Counted from the first letter of the stretch, positions 9,315 to 19,200 are shown. The stretch is DNA of 64,000 bases from Rhodococcus sp. AW25M09 (GCF_000333955.1 NZ_CAPS01000084.1:62001-126000); one strand, 5' to 3'. The notes: a model not told the origin generated them from the letters alone. Made by a program: numbers and translations.

Positions 9315-9986
9315 ATGGCTGTCGAGGTGTCCGTCGTCCGAGTGTTCACCGATGTCGACGGCGCGTTCGGCAACCCCCTCGGCATCGTCGCCGCGGAAGA
9401 TGTCAACGAGGCGGACAGGCAGCAGTTCGCCGCCGAGCTCGGCTTCAGCGAGACCGTATTCGTCGAGCGCACCGAGCCCGGTACGGCCTCGGCCACCATC
9501 TACACCCCCGCGATGGAGCTCCCCTTCGCCGGACATCCCACCGTCGGGCTGTCGTGGTGGCTGCGCGAACAGGGCCATCCGGTGCGGACTCTGACGGTTC
9601 CGGCCGCAGACCTGAGCATCCGCTACGACGGCGAGGACACCTGGGTGCGAGCTCGCGCCGAGTGGGCTCCGCAGTTCACGTTCCATCAGGTCCACGACAC
9701 GGCCGAGGTGGCCGCGGCCGAGGCGAGCGCCTACGACAGTGGGCACCACTACGTCTGGGCCTGGACCGACGAGGAGCACGAGGCTCTGAGATCGCGCATG
9801 TTCGCCCCCATGATGGGAATCGCCGAGGACGAAGCGACCGGTGCTGCCGCCGTCCGGCTCACTGGCAAACTCGGCCGCGGTCTGCACATCACGCAGGGAG
9901 CCGGCTCGCGGCTGGCCACGACGATCGACGGCGGATGGATAGAACTGGGCGGACGCACGGTGAGCGACGCGTCGGTCACCGGGTGA
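9315..9986 (+). CDS. PhzF-family epimerase/isomerase-like protein
   Basis: 223-residue protein of the PhzF/DapF-like fold, homologous to Rv2716. Typical signatures are VRVFTDVDGAFGNPLGIV, the catalytic-region AAELGFSETVFVE with its conserved Glu, and ELPFAGHPTVG. At about 220 residues it is shorter than the usual 260-300 of PhzF; the C-terminal half still shows EDEATGAAAVRL and HITQGAGSRL. It begins 12 bases after the helicase gene, so the two probably share a transcript. Its 3' end overlaps the convergent gene by 11 bases. Substrate unknown. Confidence 0.85.
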   Translation: MAVEVSVVRVFTDVDGAFGNPLGIVAAEDVNEADRQQFAAELGFSETVFVERTEPGTASATIYTPAMELPFAGHPTVGLSWWLREQGHPVRTLTVPAADLSIRYDGEDTWVRARAEWAPQFTFHQVHDTAEVAAAEASAYDSGHHYVWAWTDEEHEALRSRMFAPMMGIAEDEATGAAAVRLTGKLGRGLHITQGAGSRLATTIDGGWIELGGRTVSDASVTG

Positions 9987-10620
9987 CCGGTACGTCCACC
10001 TCTATTTCTTCGCCCAATCCCACGCCTGCAGCGAGCGGCAGTCGGTCTCCGCTCCAGAACTTCCCCGGGTCGAACCAGTTGGCCTTCTTGTTGCCGGTGA
10101 GCAATCCCATCGCGTCGTAGGTCATGGCGACCACCTCGGCGCAGTAGGCGGTTTCGAGGGTGGCCCCGTCCTGCTCGCGGCGACGTAGTGTCGGCACACG
10201 TCCTCGGAACCACCGACCGGTGAGTGCGGCGGTGGTGGGAAAAGCTGTGCCGTCCATGCGAGCGATCGTGCGCAACAGTGCGTCCTCCTGCTCCTTCGTC
10301 ACGGCGTTCTTCAATTGCCGCAGCCAGCAACGCTGCTCGTACTTCGTCGCCCACTGGGTCACCGCCGCCCGCAGATCGTGTAGCTGCACCCCACGCTGAA
10401 AGTTGCCGGTCCACATGTCCTGCAATGACTTTCCCAGTTCGGCGTGCCACATCAGCGGCGGCAGGTCGTCGATCACGACGGCCATTCCGACATGGTTGAC
10501 GGGGCTGTTGGTCAGCGCCTGAATTGCGCGATCGGACGTCGAATGTCCGCGAAAGATCCAGATGTCACCCGTTCTGGTGGCATCGACGGCGGTATCGAGG
10601 CCGATTCGCGACGGATTCAT
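9976..10620 (-). CDS. YiiX-like permuted NlpC/P60 hydrolase
   Basis: 214-residue cytoplasmic protein without signal peptide. The order of motifs suggests a circularly permuted papain-like (YiiX/DUF830, NlpC/P60 superfamily) hydrolase: an early GDIWIFRG strand, then NHVGMAVVID with the probable catalytic His, and much later YCAEVVAMTYDAMGLL with the probable nucleophile Cys. In this superfamily such proteins cleave amide bonds or lipids. The assignment is by motif layout only and the substrate is unknown. It overlaps the end of the PhzF-like gene by 11 bases and has no same-strand partner immediately next to it. Confidence 0.65.
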   Translation of the reverse strand: MNPSRIGLDTAVDATRTGDIWIFRGHSTSDRAIQALTNSPVNHVGMAVVIDDLPPLMWHAELGKSLQDMWTGNFQRGVQLHDLRAAVTQWATKYEQRCWLRQLKNAVTKEQEDALLRTIARMDGTAFPTTAALTGRWFRGRVPTLRRREQDGATLETAYCAEVVAMTYDAMGLLTGNKKANWFDPGKFWSGDRLPLAAGVGLGEEIEVDVPVTR

Positions 10621-10679
10621 GGCTCAACCATAGGTCTTGGCACATCCGCGACCGAACGTCGTGACGGTACGGTTGCCGG

Positions 10680-10910
10680 ATGAACGTGTGGAAGGCTCTC
10701 GGTCTCGCTGGGATGGTCGGTGTCGCGGCCACCGGGGCGTTGGTGGTTCGATCCGAGCGCAAACGGCGTGCCTATGCGCCCGAGGAAGTACGCGATCAGC
10801 TGCACCGGCGATTCGCGGCCATCTCGGGTGAGCCGAATACGGCACCTGCTCCCCCGCTCTCGCGGGGGCAGCAGCTTCGCAGCGCACTGCGGTTCAGCCG
10901 AGCGCGCTGA
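10680..10910 (+). CDS. small single-pass membrane protein
   Basis: 76-residue protein with one N-terminal hydrophobic segment (about residues 5-23, ALGLAGMVGVAATGALVV) followed by a strongly basic stretch (RSERKRRAY) and a Pro-rich C-terminus, so the tail should face the cytoplasm. No family was recognised. It is divergent from the YiiX-like gene (59-bp gap) and overlaps the end of the aminotransferase gene by 17 bases. The ribosome-binding site is weak (CCGG), which lowers confidence. Confidence 0.6.
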   Translation: MNVWKALGLAGMVGVAATGALVVRSERKRRAYAPEEVRDQLHRRFAAISGEPNTAPAPPLSRGQQLRSALRFSRAR

Positions 10911-12174
10911 GGATCCGCGAGGCCAACTCTTCGATCTCGGCGTCCGTCATGACGAATGCCGGTGAGATCTGCATCGCACCCTGACCGGCGGCGCGGCCGG
11001 AAACCCCATGCGCCCGAAGTGTTTTGACGAAGGGCAACGCCTCCGCCGGGTCGGCGAGCTGGACGGCAGCCACCGCACCGATTCCGCTGCGGATCTCCGC
11101 CACTCGATCGTGCGCAGCCAGCGGTGCGAGGTGAGTATGCAGTGCGGCTTCGATGCGCTTGGAGTGTGTGAGCAGGTCCTCGCGCTCGATGATGTCGAGG
11201 TTGGCCATCGCCGCGGCGGCCGCGCCTGCGTGCCCGCCGTAGGTGTACCCGTGTCGCCACCAGACTCCGCCCGCGAAGAACGGTTCGGCGATCTTCGGTG
11301 CGATGAACACCGCACCCATGGGTACATATCCGGATGTCAGACCCTTGGCGGTCGTCATCAGGTCGGGTTCGAGCTCGAAACGAGTCGAGGCGAACCAATT
11401 GCCGCCGATGCGACCGAAACCGGTGACGACCTCGTCGGCGACGAAGAGCACATCGTTGTCGCGACAGATCTGCCGAACCTCGCGCAGGTAGCCTTCGGGC
11501 GGCAAGTACACCCCGCCTGCTCCGATCACCGGCTCGCAGAAGAAGGCGGCGACGTTCTCGGCACCGACCTCTTCGATCAGTGCCAGCAGTGATTTCGCGT
11601 CGTCCCACGCCACCGTCCTCGCGTCGGACATGAGCTCGCCGTAGTGCTCCTTGTTCACCGGAATTCCGGCCAGCGCGGTGCCCGCGACGTGCATGCCGTG
11701 GTAGGCCTTCTGCCGACCGACGATCAGCTTCTTGGACGGCTGTCCCATTTCTACCCAGTAGCGACGCGCGAGCTTGGCTGCGGTATCGATGGAGTCCGAG
11801 CCACCCGAGGTGAAGAAGATCTTGCTTCCCGGCACCGGTGCGATGGCAGCGAGGCGATCGGCCAGAGCCAGCGTCGTCTCGGGAACGAAGTCACCGAAGT
11901 TCGAGTAGTGGGCGATCGAGCTCAACTGCGTGGCAACCGCATCGGCGATCTCGCGGCGGCCGTGGCCGACGTTGGTGAACCACAGTCCTGCCGTGGCGTC
12001 GAGGTACTTCGTACCCTCGTTGTCGAAAATGTAGGCACCCTCGCCTCGCGAGACGACGAACGGGCCACTGGCGGTGACATTGCCCATGTCGGCGAAGCCG
12101 TGCCACAGCGCGGAAGTGTGTGTGGTTCCAGTCGAGGCGGTTCGCCCGGCCGCTGGATCGAGGTCAGAAGACAT
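10894..12174 (-). CDS. class III pyridoxal-phosphate aminotransferase
   Basis: 426-residue fold-type I aminotransferase (omega-transaminase group). The N-terminal region shows GEGAYIFDNEGTKYLDATAGLW; the cofactor site FFTSGGSDSIDTA, FVADEVVTGFGR (Asp contacting the pyridine nitrogen) and TTAKGLTSGYVPMG (Schiff-base Lys) are all present, followed by HGYTYGGHAGAAAAA. Family members move amino groups between beta-alanine, GABA, taurine or amines and pyruvate or 2-oxoglutarate. The genetic context gives no clue to the substrate. It lies just downstream of the fatty-acid cluster on the same strand but is probably independent (about 90-bp gap after the truncated gene). Confidence 0.88.
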   Translation of the reverse strand: MSSDLDPAAGRTASTGTTHTSALWHGFADMGNVTASGPFVVSRGEGAYIFDNEGTKYLDATAGLWFTNVGHGRREIADAVATQLSSIAHYSNFGDFVPETTLALADRLAAIAPVPGSKIFFTSGGSDSIDTAAKLARRYWVEMGQPSKKLIVGRQKAYHGMHVAGTALAGIPVNKEHYGELMSDARTVAWDDAKSLLALIEEVGAENVAAFFCEPVIGAGGVYLPPEGYLREVRQICRDNDVLFVADEVVTGFGRIGGNWFASTRFELEPDLMTTAKGLTSGYVPMGAVFIAPKIAEPFFAGGVWWRHGYTYGGHAGAAAAAMANLDIIEREDLLTHSKRIEAALHTHLAPLAAHDRVAEIRSGIGAVAAVQLADPAEALPFVKTLRAHGVSGRAAGQGAMQISPAFVMTDAEIEELASRILSALG

Positions 12175-12261
12175 GCGGTACAGACTAGTGGAATCCCATC
12201 CGATCGAGACAGATCCGTCGCGAAACTTGGTCGAACGTCAGGTCATCTCGGTGGGATGGTC

Positions 12262-12360
12262 TCACTCCCAGCCTGCGAGATGGGTGACGACGAGCTCGAT
12301 GGTGATGTTTCGGGTGAGATCGCGCAGAGCTCTACGCTCTTCGGTATCCCACGTATCCAT
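12262..12360 (-). pseudogene. 5' stub of an acyl-CoA dehydrogenase gene
   Basis: A 32-codon frame begins 11 bases after the crotonase stop codon. Its product, MDTWDTEERRALRDLTRNI and then ITIELVVTHLAGWE, resembles the first ~33 residues of acyl-CoA dehydrogenases (pattern TxEERxALR..V..F......P....WE). It ends in TGA directly after the Trp-Glu that normally leads into the first helical domain, and the other frames of the next 87 bases show nothing of the remaining ~350 residues. It therefore looks like the remnant of a deleted third gene of the operon. A chance short frame cannot be excluded. Confidence 0.4.
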
Positions 12361-12371
12361 CAGTGCAGCAG

Positions 12372-13163
12372 CTATTTTCCGCTCCAGATCGGTTCGCGCT
12401 TCTCCAGGAAGGCCATGATTCCTTCCAGCGTGTCCTGGGAGGTGGTCAAGCGCGCGAGGGCCTGCTCGGTGAGCTCCCACCCCTGCGCCTCGGTGGGAAC
12501 GGTGCCATCCACCATGCCGCGCGCGACGCTCTTGCTGGCTTGCACCGCCAACGGGGCGCAGGCAGCGATGGTGTCGGCCATCTCGAGAGCTGCCTCCAGG
12601 ACGTCGGTTTGCGGAACGACACGGTTGACCAGGCCCCACCGCAAGGCGTCCTGGGCGCTCAACGCCGTCCCGGTCAAGAGCAGTTCCAGAGCGATTGCGC
12701 GCGGGATCGCCTGGACCAGTCGGAACACACCGCCGGCTCCGGCGATCAAGCCGCGCTTGACCTCCGGCAAACCGAATGTCGAAGTATCCGCTGCAACAAC
12801 GAGATCGCCCGCGAGAGCGAGCTCCGTGCCGCCGCCGAGTGCGCTGCCGTTGACTGCCGAGATGATCGGTTTGGTGATGTGATGCTTGACCACCCCGGCG
12901 AAACCCCAGTGCGCGGTGTCCCGTGGAGTCACCCCCTCGGGTCCGGCGGTGCCGAGCGCCTTCAGGTCTGCACCGGCGCAGAATGTGGCGTGGCCGGCCC
13001 CGGTCAACACCACTACCCGAATGTCGTCGGTGGCCTGGGCATGCTCCCACGCTCGACCGAGTTCGCCATGCACCTCGGCGTTGATACTGTTCGCCGCCTC
13101 GGGCCGGTTGATCGTAACCAGAAGCGTGTGCCCTCGCGTCTCGGTCAGAACGACATCGGTCAT
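12372..13163 (-). CDS. crotonase-family enoyl-CoA hydratase
   Basis: 263-residue crotonase-fold protein. The oxyanion-hole motifs are visible: FCAGADLKAL and NGSALGGGTELALAGDLVVAA. At the position of the first catalytic Glu of enoyl-CoA hydratase lies the segment LVVAADTSTFGLPEVKRGLIAGAGG, which carries the second-Glu-type pattern LPEVKRG. It probably hydrates enoyl-CoA during beta-oxidation, though isomerases of the family cannot be excluded. Its ATG overlaps the stop of the thiolase-like gene in an ATGA arrangement, so the two are co-translated. What follows is the apparent acyl-CoA dehydrogenase stub. Confidence 0.88.
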   Translation of the reverse strand: MTDVVLTETRGHTLLVTINRPEAANSINAEVHGELGRAWEHAQATDDIRVVVLTGAGHATFCAGADLKALGTAGPEGVTPRDTAHWGFAGVVKHHITKPIISAVNGSALGGGTELALAGDLVVAADTSTFGLPEVKRGLIAGAGGVFRLVQAIPRAIALELLLTGTALSAQDALRWGLVNRVVPQTDVLEAALEMADTIAACAPLAVQASKSVARGMVDGTVPTEAQGWELTEQALARLTTSQDTLEGIMAFLEKREPIWSGK

Positions 13164-14680
13164 GCCTCTACCTCTTCCTTCAATGAGATCGTAATGTGAC
13201 CGCCACTGTCGGTGACGGTGATCGGAGCGCCGACCAGAGATCGATCTCCCCCGTGGGTCCCACGAACCAAAGCCGCCGCATCATCGGCATCCGTGTGTCC
13301 CGCGATGCGCGATCCGTCCGGGGTCGACGCAATGACCAACCCTGATTTCGGATTACCATCTCGGTCGAAATCGACTGTTGCGGTCTCGATTCGGGCTTCA
13401 CCGCGGTAGTCGTGCACGACGGCAGGGGCGTCGGCGGGCAGCAGGAACGGGTCAGGGGCACCGATGTACCCGTCGCGGTGTTGCAAGCGGGAAAGAAGGA
13501 CGGTGTGCTGGTAGGTCAGATAGCCGCCGTTCGCGTGCACCAATGCGGGCCTGTCGTCGCCGCTGCGCAGCAACCGGGTCACCTCGGCGATCGCGTGGAG
13601 TGAGTAGCTGTTGAGAGGACCACCGAAGAACGAATGCCCGCCCAGCACACTCGGCACGGTGGATTCCGGTAGACCCAGGGTTTGGATCAACAGTTTCGGC
13701 ACCACCGGAAAGCAGCTGTAGGCGTCGACGATGCCGAGTTCGTCCGCCGTAATCCCCGCTCCGGCGAGTGTGCGGTCGACGGCGGATGTCAGTGCTGCCG
13801 AACGTCCGAAATCGGTCCGCGCAAGTACATCGACCGGATCGGTCGCCCCTGCTCCGCCCCACAGGAAGACGAGGCGATCGTCGGCGACACCGAAATCCCG
13901 TGCCGCAGCCAACGAGCAGACGACGACTGCGGCAGCCTGGTCGACGAACGGCATCGCGTTCATGGTCAACGTATAGGTATCGCTGACCTGGCGGTTCTGT
14001 GGTCCGCCCGTCGCGATGTCGTCCGATGTTCGAACGGTCGGTATCCACGAACACGGATGCGCAGCAGCCAGTTCGGAGAACTGCGCATACATGCGGCTCG
14101 AGTATTCCCGCGACTGTCGAGGATTGTGACCGGTGTCGTGACTGAATCGGTTCTCGAACAACGGGTAGACCCGGGTCGGTGCGAAGATTCCGGCACGCTG
14201 CATCTCCGTGCTGCCCAGATCGTCTGAGGTGAAGGTGGGTGGCCCGCCCGGGGCGGTCAACCACCCCTGGGCAGCCGGATCCTCGCCGAGCTTCGTCAGC
14301 GCGGTCACCGATGCCTGCGCTTCACCACCGACGAGCAGCGCCACCGACGACGATCCCTCGGCGATTGTCGATCCGATGCGGTCGAGCAGCGCCGCCGGCC
14401 AGTGTCCGCCGATGGGACTCGTCCACGTTGTCGGCGCGTGAGCACCGATCCGTTCCGCAATCAGTTCGGGTAGTGCGTCGTAGGACCAGCTCGCCGTTTT
14501 CACTGCGTAGATGGAGTCGACGCTCGTTCCCAGACCGTCCACGCCGGAGTCGGCGAGAGCGTTCGCGACCGCATCCGCGATGAGCTCCAGCGGCTCGCGA
14601 GGTGGGGCAGGCGATCCGGCTCGTCCCGAGCGAACATCGGCCACGCCGACGATCACCGGAATTCTCGTGGGGTCTGTCAT
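13160..14680 (-). CDS. thiolase-like acetyl-CoA acetyltransferase / lipid-transfer protein
   Basis: 506-residue member of the thiolase superfamily (actinobacterial acetyl-CoA acetyltransferase/SCP-x-like group) with an extra C-terminal domain of about 110 residues. Thiolase features include the N-terminal RIPVIVGVADVRSG, the duplicated half with LGIVDAYSCFPVVPKLL, and GGHSFFGGPLNSYSLHAIAEV with a Gly-Gly-Pro loop. No cysteine stands at the classical nucleophile position (SSSVALLVGGEAQAS), which is usual in lipid-transfer-like members. An in-frame upstream start was rejected because the homologous region begins at MTDPTRIPV. It follows the TetR gene by 47 bases and probably acts on a CoA ester. 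Confidence 0.82.
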   Translation of the reverse strand: MTDPTRIPVIVGVADVRSGRAGSPAPPREPLELIADAVANALADSGVDGLGTSVDSIYAVKTASWSYDALPELIAERIGAHAPTTWTSPIGGHWPAALLDRIGSTIAEGSSSVALLVGGEAQASVTALTKLGEDPAAQGWLTAPGGPPTFTSDDLGSTEMQRAGIFAPTRVYPLFENRFSHDTGHNPRQSREYSSRMYAQFSELAAAHPCSWIPTVRTSDDIATGGPQNRQVSDTYTLTMNAMPFVDQAAAVVVCSLAAARDFGVADDRLVFLWGGAGATDPVDVLARTDFGRSAALTSAVDRTLAGAGITADELGIVDAYSCFPVVPKLLIQTLGLPESTVPSVLGGHSFFGGPLNSYSLHAIAEVTRLLRSGDDRPALVHANGGYLTYQHTVLLSRLQHRDGYIGAPDPFLLPADAPAVVHDYRGEARIETATVDFDRDGNPKSGLVIASTPDGSRIAGHTDADDAAALVRGTHGGDRSLVGAPITVTDSGGHITISLKEEVEA

Positions 14681-14727
14681 CCCTCGCACGGTAATACAGA
14701 CATTAATTGTCCGCAATAGCACACGCC

Positions 14728-15339
14728 TCAGTCCGGTGTCGCTCCCAGCGAGCGCAGCACCGTGTCCACGATCCGCGCCGAATGGCGCGTGGGGTCCGAC
14801 TGTTGAGCATCGGCGTGCGCCTGCGAGAACAGCGCTCGGGTGAGAATGGCACCTGTCACCAGCTCCAGAAGAAGTGTGATCGAGGTGCCCTCCGGCAGTT
14901 CACCCCTCCCGGTCGCGCGTTGGACGATCTGCCTCGTGGTGACCAATCGACTTCGATTGAGGGTGTCGGTGAGGTGAGAGAGAAGGTCCGGATTGACCAT
15001 TGCGTCGAGCGCGACGCGAAGCGACACCAGGCCCGAAAGCTCGGCGTATCCATCGCCGAGCTGACGAGAAAGTTCGAGGAGATCACCACGAACCGTGCCG
15101 GTGTCGATCGGAGTCGACAACGGCGATCGCGCCTCCAAGGCCTGGACCAGCAGGTGTTCCTTGCTCTCCCACCGCCGGTAGAGCGCCGCCCTACCCACCT
15201 TTGCGCGACGCGCCACGGCGTCGAAAGTGAATCCACGCCAGCTGGTTTCCCAGTAGACCTGCAGGACTGCGTCGTAGACGCGGTCCTCCAGGTCCACATC
15301 GCGGGGCCTACCGGGCCCGCGCTGTCGCTCCGATGACAT
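14728..15339 (-). CDS. TetR-family transcriptional regulator of the thiolase-crotonase operon
   Basis: 203-residue TetR-type repressor. The N-terminal helix-turn-helix covers about residues 15-62 (DRVYDAVLQVYWETSWRGF, then VARRAKVGRAALYRRW, the recognition helix and the conserved YRRW/KEHLL). The C-terminal ligand-binding domain is helical and unremarkable. The ATG chosen (MSSERQRG) discards a 40-codon Arg/Pro-rich extension that does not look like protein. It is the first gene of a same-strand group with the thiolase-like and crotonase genes, so it probably controls them in response to an acyl-CoA or similar ligand; that is inference. Confidence 0.87.
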   Translation of the reverse strand: MSSERQRGPGRPRDVDLEDRVYDAVLQVYWETSWRGFTFDAVARRAKVGRAALYRRWESKEHLLVQALEARSPLSTPIDTGTVRGDLLELSRQLGDGYAELSGLVSLRVALDAMVNPDLLSHLTDTLNRSRLVTTRQIVQRATGRGELPEGTSITLLLELVTGAILTRALFSQAHADAQQSDPTRHSARIVDTVLRSLGATPD

Positions 15340-15498
15340 TCGCGAATTATCGCATTCCCGACGTCCGAGCGGATCCGCCCGAGCCATCGCCCCCGATCCC
15401 GCCGGGCAGGCCCGGTGATGTCCTCGAGGCGGAGCCATCCGTCGACGCGCGAACCGCACGCCATGGAACTGCGGTTCGGCTCGTTCTCGTCAAGAGCC

Positions 15499-16158
15499 CT
15501 ACCCAGCAGTGGAGTCCGATCCGTACCTCCACCGTCCCGCCAGCCGCCCGACGGCGTCGACCGTCAAGGCCATCAATGCGAAAGCGACGAGGAGAACGAG
15601 CAGTCCCACACCCAGCGTCGGATACCCCTGACTACGGGGATCGAGGAACGGATAGGGATACCAATCGACGAACGGCCCGCGAATCAGGGTGTAAGTCCCG
15701 TAGATCAGCGGGAACAGCAGCCAGGTGAGGCTGCGGGACTCGGAGATCCGCCGCCGCGAGGGAGCAAGAATCCAGTCGAGGAGCATGATCACCGGCATGA
15801 TGCGATGCACCACGTTGTTGGTCCACGGATCCGCGACCCCCACATCGATGTTCGAGAGCAGCACCGCGTAGATGATCCCGGTGATGACCATGTAGAGCGT
15901 CACGGCTCCACGGAAAAGCTGCCACCCTGCCGACCGTGGATCGATCGCGCCTCCCACGGTCAGCACCAGCACCGTCAGCACGTTGCTGATGACGGTGAAA
16001 TAGCTGAAGTAATTGACCAACGAGAAGGTCGGCGCAGCAAGACCGTTCAGAACGATCGAGACCAGCGCCGCCGCGGTGAGCGCAGCGAACAGCACCCGCA
16101 TCGTCCTGATCGGTACCGGCGTTCGGGGCTCGGCAGTCACATCGTGCGAGATGCTCAT
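15499..16158 (-). CDS. Pr6Pr-family integral membrane protein
   Basis: 219-residue protein with about six membrane segments: residues 20-42, 50-71, 82-103, 116-133, 143-158 and 180-205. The pattern NYFSYFTVISNVL, LYMVITGIIYAVLL and HRIMPVIMLLDWILAP with PLIYGTYTLIRGPFVDWYPYPFLDP matches the actinobacterial Pr6Pr family (related to androgen-induced/FAR-17 proteins). The family's biochemical role is not known to me. It is divergent from hrpA with a 70-bp intergenic space. Confidence 0.83.
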   Translation of the reverse strand: MSISHDVTAEPRTPVPIRTMRVLFAALTAAALVSIVLNGLAAPTFSLVNYFSYFTVISNVLTVLVLTVGGAIDPRSAGWQLFRGAVTLYMVITGIIYAVLLSNIDVGVADPWTNNVVHRIMPVIMLLDWILAPSRRRISESRSLTWLLFPLIYGTYTLIRGPFVDWYPYPFLDPRSQGYPTLGVGLLVLLVAFALMALTVDAVGRLAGRWRYGSDSTAG

Positions 16159-16228
16159 ACCGCGATCCTGACACAGTGGAGACCGGCATTCACGGTGGTT
16201 GCGTCGAAACGGATATCCTGGTGCGAGT

Positions 16229-19200
16229 ATGTCTACCTCTAATTCGTCCGGTCAGCGTAAAGCCCTCGCCACCCGTCTGGCTCACGTCACCATCCGCGAC
16301 GAGAACCGGCTGCGGCGGCGACTGGACAAGGCCCGCACCGACGACGCATTCGCGGCCCTCGAACGTGATGTCACGCGCGCGGAGGCCGTGGTCGCGAACC
16401 GTCGAGCCGCCGTTCCCACCCTCGATTTTCCCGAGTCGCTTCCGGTCAGTCTCCGCAAGGACGACATCTCGGCCGCCATCGCCGCGCACCAGGTGGTGAT
16501 CGTCGCCGGCGAGACCGGATCGGGTAAGACCACGCAGATTCCCAAGATCTGTCTCGCTCTCGGTCGCGGCATTCGGGGGTCGATCGGACACACTCAACCT
16601 CGACGACTCGCTGCCCGCACGGTGGCCGAGCGCATCGCCGAGGAGGTGGGCGAGCCACTGGGTGAATCCATCGGCTACAAGGTGCGATTCACCGATCAGT
16701 CCTCGGACTCGACGCTGGTGAAGTTGATGACCGACGGCATCCTGCTGGCCGAGATCCAGCGGGACAGGCTGCTTCGCCAGTACGACACCCTGATCATCGA
16801 CGAGGCGCACGAGCGCAGTCTCAACATCGACTTCATCCTGGGCTACCTGGCGCAGCTTCTCCCCCGGCGACCGGATCTGAAGATCGTCATCACCTCGGCG
16901 ACGATCGACCCGGAACGATTTGCCCAGCACTTCGCCCGAGACGGGGTGCCCGCCCCGATCATCGAGGTCTCGGGACGAACGTTCCCGGTCGAGATGCGCT
17001 ATCGGCCACTGACCGTCGACGCCGGGGACACGACGATCGATCTCGACCCCGTGGACGCGACCTGCCAGGCCGTCGACGAACTCATGGCCGAAGGCGACGG
17101 CGACATCCTGGTGTTCCTCTCCGGTGAACGCGAAATTCGCGACACCGCCGATGCGCTCAACGACCGCAATCTTCGCAGTACCGAAATCGTTCCGCTGTAC
17201 GCGAGACTGTCTGCGGCCGAGCAGCATCGTGTGTTCTCACCGCACTCGGGCCGACGGGTGGTGCTCTCGACGAACGTCGCGGAGACGTCGTTGACTGTCC
17301 CCGGTATCCGCTACGTGGTCGACCCCGGTACCGCTCGCATCTCGCGATATTCGTTGCGTACCAAGGTGCAACGACTACCCATCGAACCGATCTCCCAGGC
17401 GTCGGCGCGGCAGCGAGCGGGGCGCTGCGGCCGCGTCGCCGACGGCATCTGCATCCGGTTGTACTCGGAAGAGGACTTCGAGTCGCGGCCGCAGTTCACC
17501 GAACCCGAGATTCTGCGGACGAATCTGGCATCGGTCATCCTGCAGATGACCGCACTGGGCCTGGGCAAGATCGACGCGTTTCCTTTCGTCGAGCCACCGG
17601 ACCCACGCAGCATCCGAGACGGAATCGGGCTGCTCGACGAGCTCGGAGCGTTGAAGCCGGCCACCAAGGACGGCACTGCCGAGCTCACCCCCATCGGCCG
17701 GGAACTCTCGGCGTTGCCGGTCGATCCCCGGATGGCACGAATGTTGGTCGAGGCCAACGGCAACGGATCACTGCGCGACGCTCTGGTGGTGATCGCAGCC
17801 CTGTCGATCCAGGATGTCCGGGAACGGCCCGCCGAGCATCAGCAGGCGGCGGACGAAAAACACGCCCGCTTCGCGGTCGAGAACTCCGACTTCCTGGCCT
17901 ACGTCAAGCTCTGGACCTATTTGCGGGAACAGCGAAACGAGCTGTCGTCGAACCAGTTTCGGCGCATGTGCCGCACCGAGTTTCTGCACTACCTGCGAAT
18001 TCGCGAGTGGCAGGACCTACACGGCCAACTCCGTCAAATCACCCGTGGGCTCGGCTGGACGGTACCCGACGCCGACTCCACCGAAACTGCTCTGCACCAG
18101 TCACTGCTGTCCGGATTGCTTTCGCACGTCGGACTCAAGGAGGGTGACAAGCGAGAATTCCTGGGTGCGCGCGGGGCGCATTTCGCGATCTTCCCCGGCT
18201 CCGGCCTGTTCAAGAAGCCGCCGCGCTGGGTCATGGCCGCCGAACTGGTGGAGACCGGACGGCTCTGGGGCCGCATGGCCGCCCGTATCGAACCCGAGTG
18301 GGCCGAACGACTCGCACCACACCTGGTCAAGCGGACGTACTCGGAGCCGCACTGGTCCATCAAGCGCGAATCCGCGATGGCCTACGAACGAGTGACGCTC
18401 TACGGCATCCCGTTGGTGACGCAACGACCGGTCGGTTACCACCGAATCGACCCCGAGGCATCACGGGAGCTGTTCATCAGACATGCTCTGGTGGACGGTG
18501 AATGGAAGACTCAACACGCGTTCTTCCACAAGAACAGAGCACTGCTCGACGACGTCGGTGAGCTCGAGCATCGCGCTCGGCGACGCGACATAGTCGTCGA
18601 CGACGACGCTCTGTTCGACTTCTACGACGCCCGCATCGCCGCGGAGGCGGTCTCGGCGCGACACTTCGACACGTGGTGGAAGAAGGCCCGCAGGCAGGAT
18701 CCGACCCTTCTCGACTTCACCACCGACACCGTCGTCAACTCCGACGCGGCCTCGGTGCTCACCGGTGCGTATCCCGACGCCTGGAGACAGGGCGAGATCC
18801 AGTTCCCACTGACCTATCAGTTCGAGCCCGGCACGGCCGCCGACGGCGTCACCGCACGCATTCCGATTGCACTGCTCGCTCAGGTCCAGCCGGTGGGCTT
18901 CGACTGGCTGGTTCCAGGGATGCGCGCGGAATTGGTGACGGCGCTGATCAAGACGCTCCCGAAGGCACTGCGTCGCAACGTCGTTCCCGCACCTGACTTC
19001 GCTGCCGCGGCACTGGCGGTCATGAAACCGCGAGCGGAAACTCTGGTGACGGCCTTGGCTCGCGAGCTCTCCCGAGCTGCCCAATGCCACATCACCGCGA
19101 AGGACTTCGACGTCACGGCGCTGCCCGAGCATCTGAAGATGACGTTCGCGGCCGTCGATCCCAACGGAAAGGTGTTGGGCAGCAACAAGAATCTGACTGC

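Noticed and set aside
6645..9887. Long minus-strand frames opposite the DUF3516 helicase (over 480 codons each)
   Set aside because: They read as Gly/Arg/His-rich composition typical of the antisense frames of high-GC genes and match no family; the plus strand has complete helicase motifs.
12262..13050. 262-codon frame covering the crotonase region
   Set aside because: Only its last 32 codons look real (the dehydrogenase stub); the rest is the crotonase gene in the wrong frame.
14699..14711. GACA-N5-TGTC inverted repeat before the thiolase-like gene as TetR operator
   Set aside because: Arms of only four bases are too short to separate from chance, although the position is suitable.
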